Source: Pseudomonas abyssi
GTDB lineage: Bacteria > Pseudomonadota > Gammaproteobacteria > Pseudomonadales > Pseudomonadaceae
Direction of reading: 5' to 3'
Assembly (NCBI RefSeq): GCF_002307495.1
Contig: NZ_NTMR01000024.1
Span: forward strand, 1 to 64,000
Length of the DNA stretch: 64,000 nucleotides
Below, one piece after another: positions 1-7,726 of this stretch. Within the stretch, counting starts at the first letter, position 1. Each line of letters begins with the position of its first letter. The translations under genes were made by a program, and so were the position numbers. The notes under the pieces were generated by a model, which saw nothing but the letters and a program-made list of their open reading frames with translations, was not told where the DNA came from and did not search any database.

Positions 1-1
1 A

Positions 2-175
2 CCCTCACCTGCGTGCAAGCCTTCGCCGTCGACCGGTGGAGCCTTAAGCCTCGCGCGGTTTAACGTTTAGCACTCGTGCGCGAGGCCGCTAATCCATTGA
101 AATATAAGAAAATATGAGATCGCCTCATCCGGGGTTATGCCGCGTATTAAAGTTAGTGCGATCTAATCACTGTTA
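2..175 (+). repeat. 175-bp repeat R, copy 1
   Basis: This stretch aligns along its whole length (roughly four bases in five by eye) with positions 14117-14291. Shared landmarks are CGTCGACC, TTAAGCCTCG, ATGCCGCG and a right end GCGATCTAATCACTGTTA. Both copies lie on the upstream side of an AT-rich accessory gene and contain an internal dyad around TTAAGCC. It may be the tail or recombination site of a preceding gene cassette whose body lies outside the window. It has no coding potential and I do not recognise a named family. Confidence 0.7.
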
Positions 176-218
176 GCCCACCACGAAACTAAAGGTGTAT
201 TTAAGGATAAAATACTAA

Positions 219-1745
219 ATGCCATTATTTAGATCACTAGGGTTCAGTCAGCATCCCTTTTCAAAAACAAATGCAGACGAAGAGCCTGACTTGTCAAGCT
301 ACTTCGTTCCGCCACCGTACTTTGATGCTGTTGTTGGAGATTCATCGTCACCTTCTGCAAGTGTGGTTTTGGCACCAAGAGGGGCCGGGAAAACAGCACT
401 ACGTCGCATGGTAGAGGCACATGCAATAAATTCGCAGTTCCTAGCAGTGACTTATGATCGTTTCGAGTTTTCAGCAGGAGAAAGCATCGAAAGCATTAGC
501 CTTCAATACCATCTAAGAAATATTATTACTAGAGTACTGATTTCATTCCTATCTTATTTATCAGAATATCCTGATGTATTAAAGGCGCTATCAAAAGAAG
601 AGCGATCTCAACTAAGTGTTTTTGTATCCACCTACTTGGGTGATCTAACTGGTGACAGATTGCAGGAGCTTATGAATGAGCTGAAAAGCCTACCTGAAAA
701 GTTCAAAAAATTTTGGTCTGAAAATGTAGGCTTTATGGAGTCGGTTGTTAACTTTGTTTTGAAAAGCTATGACCTGGAGCCGATTGACATGCCGGATGTC
801 AAAATGGAAGAAAAGAGGCTCTCAGAAACATATAAGTACCAGTTAGAGATTCTCCTCTCGCTCGTTAAGAAGTTAAGATTTAAATCTATCTATATTTTGA
901 TAGATCGAACGGATGAAACCGAGAAAACAGGGAATAACCCTGAAGCAACTTATACGCTTGTTCAGCCATTGCTAAGGGATCTAGAGCTGCTTGGAATGAA
1001 AGGGTTTGGTTTCAAGTTTTTTCTTTGGGATAAAATTGAACCCTTTTACCGGAAGGATGCTAGGCCAGACCGCGTTGCTCAGTACAATCTGACATGGACG
1101 AGTAGATCACTGAAAACTGTTTTATCTAAAAGAATGGAGTCTTTTAGCGAGGGGAAGATTCAAAATATGCAATCCCTCATGTCTTCAACCGCTGCCATTA
1201 ACATTGATGACGCTTTATGTTTGATGGCTCATAACTCGCCGCGAAACCTCATTAGAGCCTGTGAGAAAATATTTGCTGCCCAAGCAGAAAGAAATCCCGA
1301 ATCAGCTAAAATTGACATCCAAGCCGTTGATTCTGGAGTCTTAATTTACTCTGAAATGCTATGCAAAGAATTATACGGAGAAGACTACATAAAAGATATT
1401 CAAAAGGTCGGGCGTGAACTGTTTACAACTAACTATATCGCCAACGATGTGTTAAAAATTTCAGGACAAGGCGCTAGAAATAAAATAACTGCGTGGTCTG
1501 ACTCTGGCTTAGTCGCAAAAGTCGGGACGGTCGTTGTTCCTCCGGCAAAGAGACCTGTCAACTTTTATTGTGTAACAGATCCAGTTGCAGTAAGACTAAT
1601 GCATCGAACTGTAAATCTTGAAAAGTTCATACAAGATAGATGGGTCCCTTGTGACCACTGCTTAATTGATAATCTAATTGATATTGATCTCTATCCAGAA
1701 GATAACGAGGCTGTATGTAGATCGTGTGGAAGAGAGTTGATTTAA
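219..1745 (+). CDS. P-loop ATPase, Sll1717-like, with C-terminal zinc ribbon
   Basis: The 508-residue protein has a Walker A motif (APRGAGKT, residues 52-59) after an N-terminal segment ending in YFVPPPYFD, a pattern I associate with the Sll1717-type P-loop ATPases. A Walker-B-like stretch (IYILIDRTDE) lies near residue 230. The C-terminus has two Cys pairs (CDHC and CRSC) that should form a zinc ribbon. The ATG is preceded by AAGGA. The gene is visibly AT-rich and uses A/T-ending codons, unlike its neighbours, so it is probably acquired. It stands alone between repeat R and an attC-like site, as a gene cassette would. Its function is unknown; large stand-alone ATPases of this sort often occur in defence or accessory islands, which is inference here. 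Confidence 0.8.
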   Translation: MPLFRSLGFSQHPFSKTNADEEPDLSSYFVPPPYFDAVVGDSSSPSASVVLAPRGAGKTALRRMVEAHAINSQFLAVTYDRFEFSAGESIESISLQYHLRNIITRVLISFLSYLSEYPDVLKALSKEERSQLSVFVSTYLGDLTGDRLQELMNELKSLPEKFKKFWSENVGFMESVVNFVLKSYDLEPIDMPDVKMEEKRLSETYKYQLEILLSLVKKLRFKSIYILIDRTDETEKTGNNPEATYTLVQPLLRDLELLGMKGFGFKFFLWDKIEPFYRKDARPDRVAQYNLTWTSRSLKTVLSKRMESFSEGKIQNMQSLMSSTAAINIDDALCLMAHNSPRNLIRACEKIFAAQAERNPESAKIDIQAVDSGVLIYSEMLCKELYGEDYIKDIQKVGRELFTTNYIANDVLKISGQGARNKITAWSDSGLVAKVGTVVVPPAKRPVNFYCVTDPVAVRLMHRTVNLEKFIQDRWVPCDHCLIDNLIDIDLYPEDNEAVCRSCGRELI

Positions 1746-1748
1746 AGA

Positions 1749-1860
1749 GGCTAACAAGCGCATGCACAGGAAGCCAACTACGCGCCGCCAATTGTGGTGC
1801 GCGTCGCGCACTGTGCCACAATTGGCTCTGCTCCGTTGTCTCCTGTGATGCGGGCGTTAC
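1749..1860 (+). other. attC-like recombination site after the ATPase gene
   Basis: The site starts GGCTAACAAGCGCATG and ends ATGCGGGCGTTAC. The outer arms pair imperfectly with a bulged base (GCATGCACAGGA against TCCTGTGATGC). Inner arms GCCAATTGTGG and CCACAATTGGC are perfect. TAACAAGCGC at one end and GCGTTA at the other match the boundaries of Vibrio-type attC sites. It follows the ATPase stop codon by 3 bases, the normal place in a cassette. No integrase gene is in the window. The outer 7-mers are not perfect R''/R' consensus, so the call is structural. Confidence 0.65.
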
Positions 1861-1950
1861 AAAATTTCCAAACTACATTTTCTACGTTATCTCGCGCCTA
1901 GTTTACGACCATAAATAACTAGAACCTTCGGCCAGCAGTAAGAACGCGAC

Positions 1951-2270
1951 CCAATGCACGGCCCCACCGGGTCCCCGTTTACGCGGGCGAGTAGCGCAGG
2001 GCTGACGGGAAAAGAGCCGTAGGATGTCTGAGGGGCGGAGCCCCGAGTTTTACGGCTCCCCGTCAGACCGAGCAACGCAGCGAACCCGAAGGGCCGCGTA
2101 GCCGGGGTGGCCTAGGGGGTGCAGGGGGAAATGGCCACGCATTTCCCCCTGCTCGCCGTAAAGGCGAAAGGGTGACGTGAAGAATCCGCGCAGCCGAACG
2201 GGACCGTGCGATAGCCGGACGCGGAGCGTCCGTACAGGCGTTCCCACGCAGAGCGCGGGAACGATCAACG
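1951..2270 (+). repeat. Structured repeat family A, copy A1
   Basis: This is one of four copies (others at 13435-13930 reversed, 15593-15872 and about 52449-52935). Conserved parts are GTTTACGCGGGCGAGTAGCG, ATGTCTGAG, CGAGTT, AACGCAGCGAACCCGAAGGG and CTCGCC-N5-GGCGAAA. Stems between them differ from copy to copy but stay paired: here GAGCCGTA pairs with TACGGCTC, and GGGGGAAATG pairs with CATTTCCCCC around a GCCACG loop. It fills the gap between the ATPase cassette and the pirin gene; no gene is supported in 1746-2282. Confidence 0.8.
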
Positions 2271-2282
2271 ACGCAACGTCGA

Positions 2283-3173
2283 TCACCCACTCCGCCACGG
2301 CAACGCCGGTGCCGCCAACCGCTCCCCATCAAACCCCGCGACCTTGCCGAAGCGCGCAGATTCCGCCTGCCACTCCCGCGTTGCTTCAATGATGTATTCC
2401 CGGCTGTAACCGACAAAATTCCAGAACATCAGCACCTTCTCGGCTGGTGCGCCGCCGATGAGGATCAGGCGGCTGCCGGGGCTTAGGGTCAGGTGCAAAG
2501 TGGTGGGGCCTGGGTCCAGGGCGGCGAGTTCGTTTTCGGCGAAGCGTTCGCCGTCCAGGTCCAGTTCGCCTTCCATCACCAGCAGGCCGTGTTCAAAGGC
2601 GGGGTTAAGGGTCAGCTCGCAATCGCCGCCGCTTGGGCTGTGGATGTCCAGCCCAAGCAGGGGGCTGTAGACCTCGACCGGGGAGGTTTGGCCGGCAAAC
2701 TCGCCGAACAGCAGGGTGAAGTCGATACCGTTTTGCTGCCAAGTGGGCAGGTCTGGGTAATGGGTGAAGGCGGGCTCTGCGTTTGCCATATTCGGTGGCA
2801 GGGCGATCCACAGTTGGGCGGCGTGCAGGCGGTCGGTGGCGTCGGTGGAGTCTTCGGTATGGCTGATGCCGCGGCCGGCGGTCATCAGGTTGACTTCGCC
2901 TGGGCGGATCAGTTGCTCGTTGCCAAGGCTGTCGCGGTGCAGCACGTCGCCTTCGATCATCCAGGTGAAGGTCTGCAGGCAAGTGTGCGGGTGCGCGCCG
3001 ACGTGCATGCCGTCGCCGGAGTCAAAGCGGGCGGGGCCGGCGTGATCGAGGAAGCACCAGGCGCCGATCTGTCGGCGCTGGCGAGTAGGCAGTACGCGGT
3101 TGACCGGCAGGGTGCCGCCAATTTCGGCGCTGCGGGCGGTGATGCGTTGGGCGCTGACAGGGTGGCTGCTCAT
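2283..3173 (-). CDS. Pirin family protein
   Basis: The 296-residue bicupin matches the pirin family. The N-terminal cupin carries the metal-site region GAHPHTCLQTFTWMIEGDVL followed by TAGRGISHTE, where pirin iron ligands (His, His, His, Glu) are expected. A second cupin half follows from about residue 180. Bacterial pirins are cytoplasmic iron proteins; some act as quercetin dioxygenases and others as redox-sensitive regulators, and the sequence does not say which. It is a single gene reading away from the RND pump genes. Confidence 0.9.
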   Translation of the reverse strand: MSSHPVSAQRITARSAEIGGTLPVNRVLPTRQRRQIGAWCFLDHAGPARFDSGDGMHVGAHPHTCLQTFTWMIEGDVLHRDSLGNEQLIRPGEVNLMTAGRGISHTEDSTDATDRLHAAQLWIALPPNMANAEPAFTHYPDLPTWQQNGIDFTLLFGEFAGQTSPVEVYSPLLGLDIHSPSGGDCELTLNPAFEHGLLVMEGELDLDGERFAENELAALDPGPTTLHLTLSPGSRLILIGGAPAEKVLMFWNFVGYSREYIIEATREWQAESARFGKVAGFDGERLAAPALPWRSG

Positions 3174-3272
3174 GACGGCTCCGGCTGCGAGTGGATTATT
3201 GCAGCCTACCCCAGTGTGTCGGTCGCGTCAGCCGTGGGCGGTAAACGGCAGCGTTGGGCCGGGCTTCACGAT

Positions 3273-3300
3273 GGTGGAGAACGCTTTGCGGTTCTCCACC
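3273..3300. repeat. Intergenic palindrome (GGTGGAGAAC type)
   Basis: GGTGGAGAAC and GTTCTCCACC form a 10-bp stem between the pirin gene and the 3' end of the RND permease gene. A relative with the same GGTGGAG/CTCCACC arms is at 39628-39655. Such palindromes are common in Pseudomonas intergenic DNA and may end transcription or stabilise mRNA. Confidence 0.6.
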
Positions 3301-3328
3301 CTACGGCGACGGCAGTGCGGCGGCGGGG

Positions 3329-6300
3329 TTATACCCGCCGCCCTTCGACCGGGATCTTGTAGAACAGGCTGTAGATCACAGGCAGCACTACCAGGGTGAG
3401 GATGGTGGCAAAGCCCAGGCCGAACATGATCACCACGGCCATGCTCTGGAAGAAGGCGTCGGTGAGCAGCGGCGCCATGCCGAGGATGGTGGTCAGCGCG
3501 GCCATGGAGACCGGGCGTACCCGGCTGATGGCCGAGTCCACCAGGGCGCTATAGGCCTCTTTGCCGGAGTCGAGCTGCAGGCGAATTTCGTCCACCAGTA
3601 CGATGCCGTTCTTGACCAGCATGCCGCTGAGGCTGAGGAAGCCCAGCAGCGCCATAAAGCCGAACGGGATGCCGGTGAGCAAAAAGCCCAGGGTCACACC
3701 GATCACCGCCAGCGGTACGGTCAGCCAGATGATGGCGGCGCGGCGCACCGAGTCGAACAGCAGCACGGTGATCAGGAACATCGCCAGGTAGCCCAGCGGC
3801 AGGCTGCCGAACACGGCCTTCTGGGCGTCGCGTGAGCTTTCGTACTCGCCGCCCCACTCCAGCTTGTAGCCGCGCGGCAGCTCGATGGCTTCGATCTGCG
3901 GGCGCACGCGGGCAAACAACTCGGCGGCGGTCTGGCCGCTGAGGATGCTCGGGTCAGCCTGTACGGTCAGGGTGCGCTTGCGGTCTTCGCGCAGGATCAG
4001 CGGGTCTTCCCAGTCGGTGACGAAGCCGTTGACCACCTGGGTGATCGGAATATAGGCGCTGCGCACACTGCTCCATACCAGCAGGTCATTCAGCGTGCCG
4101 GCGTCCAGCCGCTCGGACTCCGGGGTACGCGCGACAATCGGCAACATGTGCGTGCCGTCACGGTACAGGCCCACGTTCACGCCGCTGAAGTTCATCTTCA
4201 GCAGGGTGTCCAGGTCTCGCTTGTCCACGCCCAGTTCACGCGCCTGCGCTTCGGCAAACTGCGGGCGCACCAGCTTGGTCCGTTCACGCCAGTTGTGCAG
4301 CACGGCATCGGCCACCGGGTCGGCCTTGAGGATGGCGATGGCCTGGTCGCCCAGGGCACGCAGCACCTCGGGGTCGGGGCCGGTGAAGCGCGCTTCGATC
4401 TTGCTGTCGCTACCCGGGCCGAGCATCAGCTGCTTGAGTTTGACCTTGGCGGTCGGGTGCTGGGTCTTGAAGTATTCGTCCAGTTCGGTGATCAGCGGCA
4501 CGATCTGGTCGCGCTGCTCGGTGCGCACCAGCAGCTGCGCGTAGTTGGCGTGAATACGCTCGGGGAAGTAGGTGAGGATAAAGCGCAGCGCGCCCTGACC
4601 GATGGTGGAGGTCACCTCGGTGACGCCCTCCTGCGCCAGCACGTACTGATCCATCTCGGCGACCACCTGCTCGGTGTAGCGGATGTCGCTGCCCTTGGGC
4701 AGCCAGACGTCGACAAAGAACATCGGCGTGTTGGACGGCGGGAAGAACGCCTGCCGCACCTGGCTGAAACCGGCGAGCGCGGCCACCAGCAGCACCGCCA
4801 GCATCACCAGCGTCAGCACCCGGTGGTGCAGCGCGTTGGCCAGCAGTTTGCGATACACCACAAAGACCACGCCGCGGTAGGGGTCTTGCGCTTCGGTCTG
4901 CTCGTCCTTGGCCGGCTGGTCGCGGAAGAACAGGCTGGCGAAGAAGGGCGTCAGGGTAATCGCGGTGACCCAGCTGAGGGTCAGCGAGATCATCAGCACC
5001 TGGAACAGCGACAGACAGAACTCGCCGGTGGAATCATCCGACAGGCCAATCGGCGCAAAGGCGATGATGGCGATGGCGGTGGCGCCGAGCAGCGGCAGCT
5101 TGGTCTGGCCGACGATGTCGCCCGCCGACTGCAACGTGGTCTGGCCGCGCTGGCGCCCCACCAGAATGCCTTCGACAATGACGATGGCGTTATCCACCAG
5201 CATCCCCAGCGCAATCACCAGGGCGCCGAGCGAAATACGCTGCAGCTCGATGCCGATGATCTGCATGAAGATAAAGGTGCCGAGCACCGTCAGCGCCAGC
5301 ACCAGACCGATCAGCAGGCCGCTGCGCAGGCCCATGAAGATCAGCAGCACGACGATGACAATGGCGACCGAGGCGAGGAAGTTCCAGACAAAGCCGCTGA
5401 CCGAGTTTTCCACCTCGGCGGACTGGTTGTAGAACATGGTCACCTGCATGCCGGCCGGGCGGTCCTGCTCCAGCTCGGCGAGGCGCGCGGCCACCGCGTT
5501 GCCGACATCCACCACGTTGACGTGGGCGGCGTAGGACACGCCCAGCCCCAGCGCCGGATTACCCTGGCTGCGATACAGGCTGGTGGGGGTTTCGGTAAAG
5601 CCGCGGGTAATGCGCGCTACATCTCCGAGATAGACCTGCTTGGAGCTGCCGGGCGGGCTGATGATCACCCGCTCCAGCTCACTGACATCCTGAAACTCGC
5701 CGGTCGGGTGCAGGCGAATGGACTCGCTGCCCACCAGCATGCGGCCGGCGTCCGACACTACGTTCTGACGGCTCAGCAGGTCATAGATGGCTTGCGGCGC
5801 AATGCCCAGTGCGGTCATGCGCGCGCGGGAGATTTCCAGGTGCACCTCTTCCTGCGGTACGCCGGCCAGATTGACCTTGCCGACCCCTTCGACCAGCACC
5901 AGCTCGCGGCGCAGGTAGTCGGCATAGTCGCGCAGTTCGCGGTAGTCGTAGCCGTCGCCGCTGATCATGAAGAAGGTGCCGAACACGTCGCCAAAATCAT
6001 CCATGATCTGCGGCTCGCTCACGCCCGGCGGCAGGTTGGGGCGCAGGTCGTTGATGCGCCGGCGCATCTCGTCCCAGATCTGCGGCAACTGCTCGGCGCG
6101 GTATTGAGCCTGCACCTCGACCATGATCTGCGACAGGCCGGCGCTGCTGGTGGAGGTGATGGTATCGACGTAGGGCAGTTGCTGGATGGCGTTTTCCAGC
6201 GGGTAGGTCAGTTCCTCTTCCACCTGCTGCGGCGAGGCGCCGGGGTAGGGCGTGACCACCATCGCCATCTTCAGGGTAAAGGCCGGGTCTTCCAGCCGCC

Positions 6301-6397
6301 CAAGGTCGATAAAGGCAATCACGCCACCAATACCGAGCAGCAGCGCGACCAGCCAGCTGGTGACCCGGCGCTGGATAAAGTACGCGGCAATATTCAT
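3329..6397 (-). CDS. RND efflux permease (AcrB/MexB class)
   Basis: At 1022 residues it has the length and two-fold architecture of inner-membrane RND pumps: TM1 at residues 14-32, a large periplasmic loop, a TM2-TM6 bundle from about 335, and a second loop and bundle after about 530. TM4 reads LGMLVDNAIV, so the proton-relay aspartate pair of AcrB (D407/D408) is Asp402-Asn403 here. TM10 keeps the lysine (LVKNGIVLVDE). Its start codon overlaps the stop of the adaptor gene by one base (TAATG), so the two are one transcript. No outer-membrane channel gene lies nearby, so it presumably borrows a TolC/OprM-type protein. The substrate cannot be read from sequence. Confidence 0.92.
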   Translation of the reverse strand: MNIAAYFIQRRVTSWLVALLLGIGGVIAFIDLGRLEDPAFTLKMAMVVTPYPGASPQQVEEELTYPLENAIQQLPYVDTITSTSSAGLSQIMVEVQAQYRAEQLPQIWDEMRRRINDLRPNLPPGVSEPQIMDDFGDVFGTFFMISGDGYDYRELRDYADYLRRELVLVEGVGKVNLAGVPQEEVHLEISRARMTALGIAPQAIYDLLSRQNVVSDAGRMLVGSESIRLHPTGEFQDVSELERVIISPPGSSKQVYLGDVARITRGFTETPTSLYRSQGNPALGLGVSYAAHVNVVDVGNAVAARLAELEQDRPAGMQVTMFYNQSAEVENSVSGFVWNFLASVAIVIVVLLIFMGLRSGLLIGLVLALTVLGTFIFMQIIGIELQRISLGALVIALGMLVDNAIVIVEGILVGRQRGQTTLQSAGDIVGQTKLPLLGATAIAIIAFAPIGLSDDSTGEFCLSLFQVLMISLTLSWVTAITLTPFFASLFFRDQPAKDEQTEAQDPYRGVVFVVYRKLLANALHHRVLTLVMLAVLLVAALAGFSQVRQAFFPPSNTPMFFVDVWLPKGSDIRYTEQVVAEMDQYVLAQEGVTEVTSTIGQGALRFILTYFPERIHANYAQLLVRTEQRDQIVPLITELDEYFKTQHPTAKVKLKQLMLGPGSDSKIEARFTGPDPEVLRALGDQAIAILKADPVADAVLHNWRERTKLVRPQFAEAQARELGVDKRDLDTLLKMNFSGVNVGLYRDGTHMLPIVARTPESERLDAGTLNDLLVWSSVRSAYIPITQVVNGFVTDWEDPLILREDRKRTLTVQADPSILSGQTAAELFARVRPQIEAIELPRGYKLEWGGEYESSRDAQKAVFGSLPLGYLAMFLITVLLFDSVRRAAIIWLTVPLAVIGVTLGFLLTGIPFGFMALLGFLSLSGMLVKNGIVLVDEIRLQLDSGKEAYSALVDSAISRVRPVSMAALTTILGMAPLLTDAFFQSMAVVIMFGLGFATILTLVVLPVIYSLFYKIPVEGRRV

Positions 6398-7503
6398 TAC
6401 AGCCCCCGCTCGCGGACCCAGCGACGGACCTGCTGGTCTTCACTCAGCTCGTTGCCGCCGGCGGCGACAATCTGCTCGCCCGCCTCCAGTCCGCTGAGCA
6501 CCTCGATGCCATCATGGGTCAGCTGGCCTACGGTCACATCGCGGGCGCTGACGCGCAGCTCGCCGTTCTGCTCGGTAACCACCCAGACCTGACGCACCTC
6601 GCTGCTCTCGCTGTCCGGGCTGAACACCGCCTCAACCGGCACCACCATCGGCACGCGGGTGTTGCGGGTAATACGGGCAAAATCGATGATCACGGTGGCA
6701 CTCATGCCCGGCAGCAGCACCATGCCGTCGGGGATCGGCATGCTCAGGGTCACGTCATAGGCCAGCGTGGACGGGTCCGGCTGGCTGGCGTACTCCTTGT
6801 AGACGGCTTCAATCAGCGTGTCCTGCAGGTTTTCCAGTCGCACCCGCGCGACCAGATCCTCGGGCTGCAGATCGCGGCGCAGGTTGCTGAACAGGTTTTC
6901 CGGCACCTGAAACACCACGTCAATGCTGTCGCCGCTGTAGAGCGTGGCGATGGGCTGATTGGGTTGCACCACCTGGAACTGCTCGACGTGGGTACGCGCC
7001 ACCACGCCGTCAAAGGGCGCGTTGATGCGCGTGTAGGCCAGCTCCTGACGAGCCAGATTGAGCGCGGCTTCCGCCGAATTGAACTGCGCCTTGCGCTGGT
7101 CGTACTCGGCCTGCGAGACCATCTGCCGCTCGACCAGCTGCTCCATGCGGGTCAGCTGGCTGCGGGTCAGGTCATAGTTGGCCTGGCGATCGCTCAGCTT
7201 GAGGCGGTAGTCGGTGTCGTCCAGTACGGCGATCAGATCCCCGCGTTTGACCTCCTGGCCTTCATGCACCTTGAGCGACTGCAGCTCGCCGCCCAGGCGG
7301 AACGACAGTTGGGCCTCCTCCGGTGCCTTCAGGCGGGCCGGAAACTCGCGAGTGCGCTCGGCGCCCGGGTCCGCCACGGAGAAGAGTTTGACCGGTCGCG
7401 GCTTGTCCGGTGCCGGCTCAGCCGGCTCGGAGCAACCGGACAACAAGGTGGTGAACACAATGGCCGAGAGACCTATGGCAATCCAGCGTGCAGCACGATC
7501 CAT
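6397..7503 (-). CDS. RND periplasmic adaptor (membrane fusion) lipoprotein
   Basis: The HlyD/AcrA-type adaptor has a lipoprotein signal (IVFTTLLSGCSEP) with the lipobox cysteine about 24 residues from the chosen ATG. An upstream in-frame ATG at 7551 would add 16 residues ahead of the signal peptide and is less likely. The order is beta-barrel/lipoyl half, alpha-helical hairpin around residues 90-150 (TRSQLTRMEQL...AEYDQRKAQF), second lipoyl half (INAPFDGVVARTHVE), then beta-barrel and membrane-proximal domains. It is the upstream partner of the RND permease and bridges it to an outer-membrane channel. Confidence 0.9.
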   Translation of the reverse strand: MDRAARWIAIGLSAIVFTTLLSGCSEPAEPAPDKPRPVKLFSVADPGAERTREFPARLKAPEEAQLSFRLGGELQSLKVHEGQEVKRGDLIAVLDDTDYRLKLSDRQANYDLTRSQLTRMEQLVERQMVSQAEYDQRKAQFNSAEAALNLARQELAYTRINAPFDGVVARTHVEQFQVVQPNQPIATLYSGDSIDVVFQVPENLFSNLRRDLQPEDLVARVRLENLQDTLIEAVYKEYASQPDPSTLAYDVTLSMPIPDGMVLLPGMSATVIIDFARITRNTRVPMVVPVEAVFSPDSESSEVRQVWVVTEQNGELRVSARDVTVGQLTHDGIEVLSGLEAGEQIVAAGGNELSEDQQVRRWVRERGL

Positions 7504-7671
7504 GGGTAACCTGCGAAGTAGTTGGCAATAAGGGGGCAAAAAAGAGTGCACGCATTATAAGGTCCAATGCGGCATAACGCCGGCCAATAACCTGCCGATT
7601 GCGCCATTTTCTCGTCTTTTATGGCCTGCGACCCCGCGCCGCAGAGCAGAGGCTTGCAGTTGCCCGGCTTT

Positions 7672-7693
7672 CAATCTATTTTTTTATATATTG
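7672..7693. promoter_or_regulatory. Probable ArsR/BigR-type operator upstream of the persulfide dioxygenase gene
   Basis: This 22-bp AT-rich imperfect dyad (CAATCTAT-N6-ATATATTG) is, read on the minus strand, identical base for base to positions 50593-50614. Those lie between the ArsR-family gene and the OsmC gene. Here it is 33 bp upstream of the persulfide dioxygenase start. An exact 22-bp match in front of two sulfur-related loci points to one shared operator, most likely for the ArsR/BigR-like repressor at 50229-50555. Confidence 0.75.
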
Positions 7694-7726
7694 TATTGAC
7701 CTTAACTGTACTGCTGCGAGGTGACC

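Noticed and set aside
2493-3362. Plus-strand open frame over the pirin gene
   Set aside because: The minus strand encodes a full pirin. The plus-strand product has no recognisable fold.
4148-6592. An 814-codon open frame on the plus strand
   Set aside because: It lies wholly antisense to the RND permease and adaptor genes. Its protein is rich in His, Gln and Arg with no domain, typical of the shadow of a GC-rich gene.
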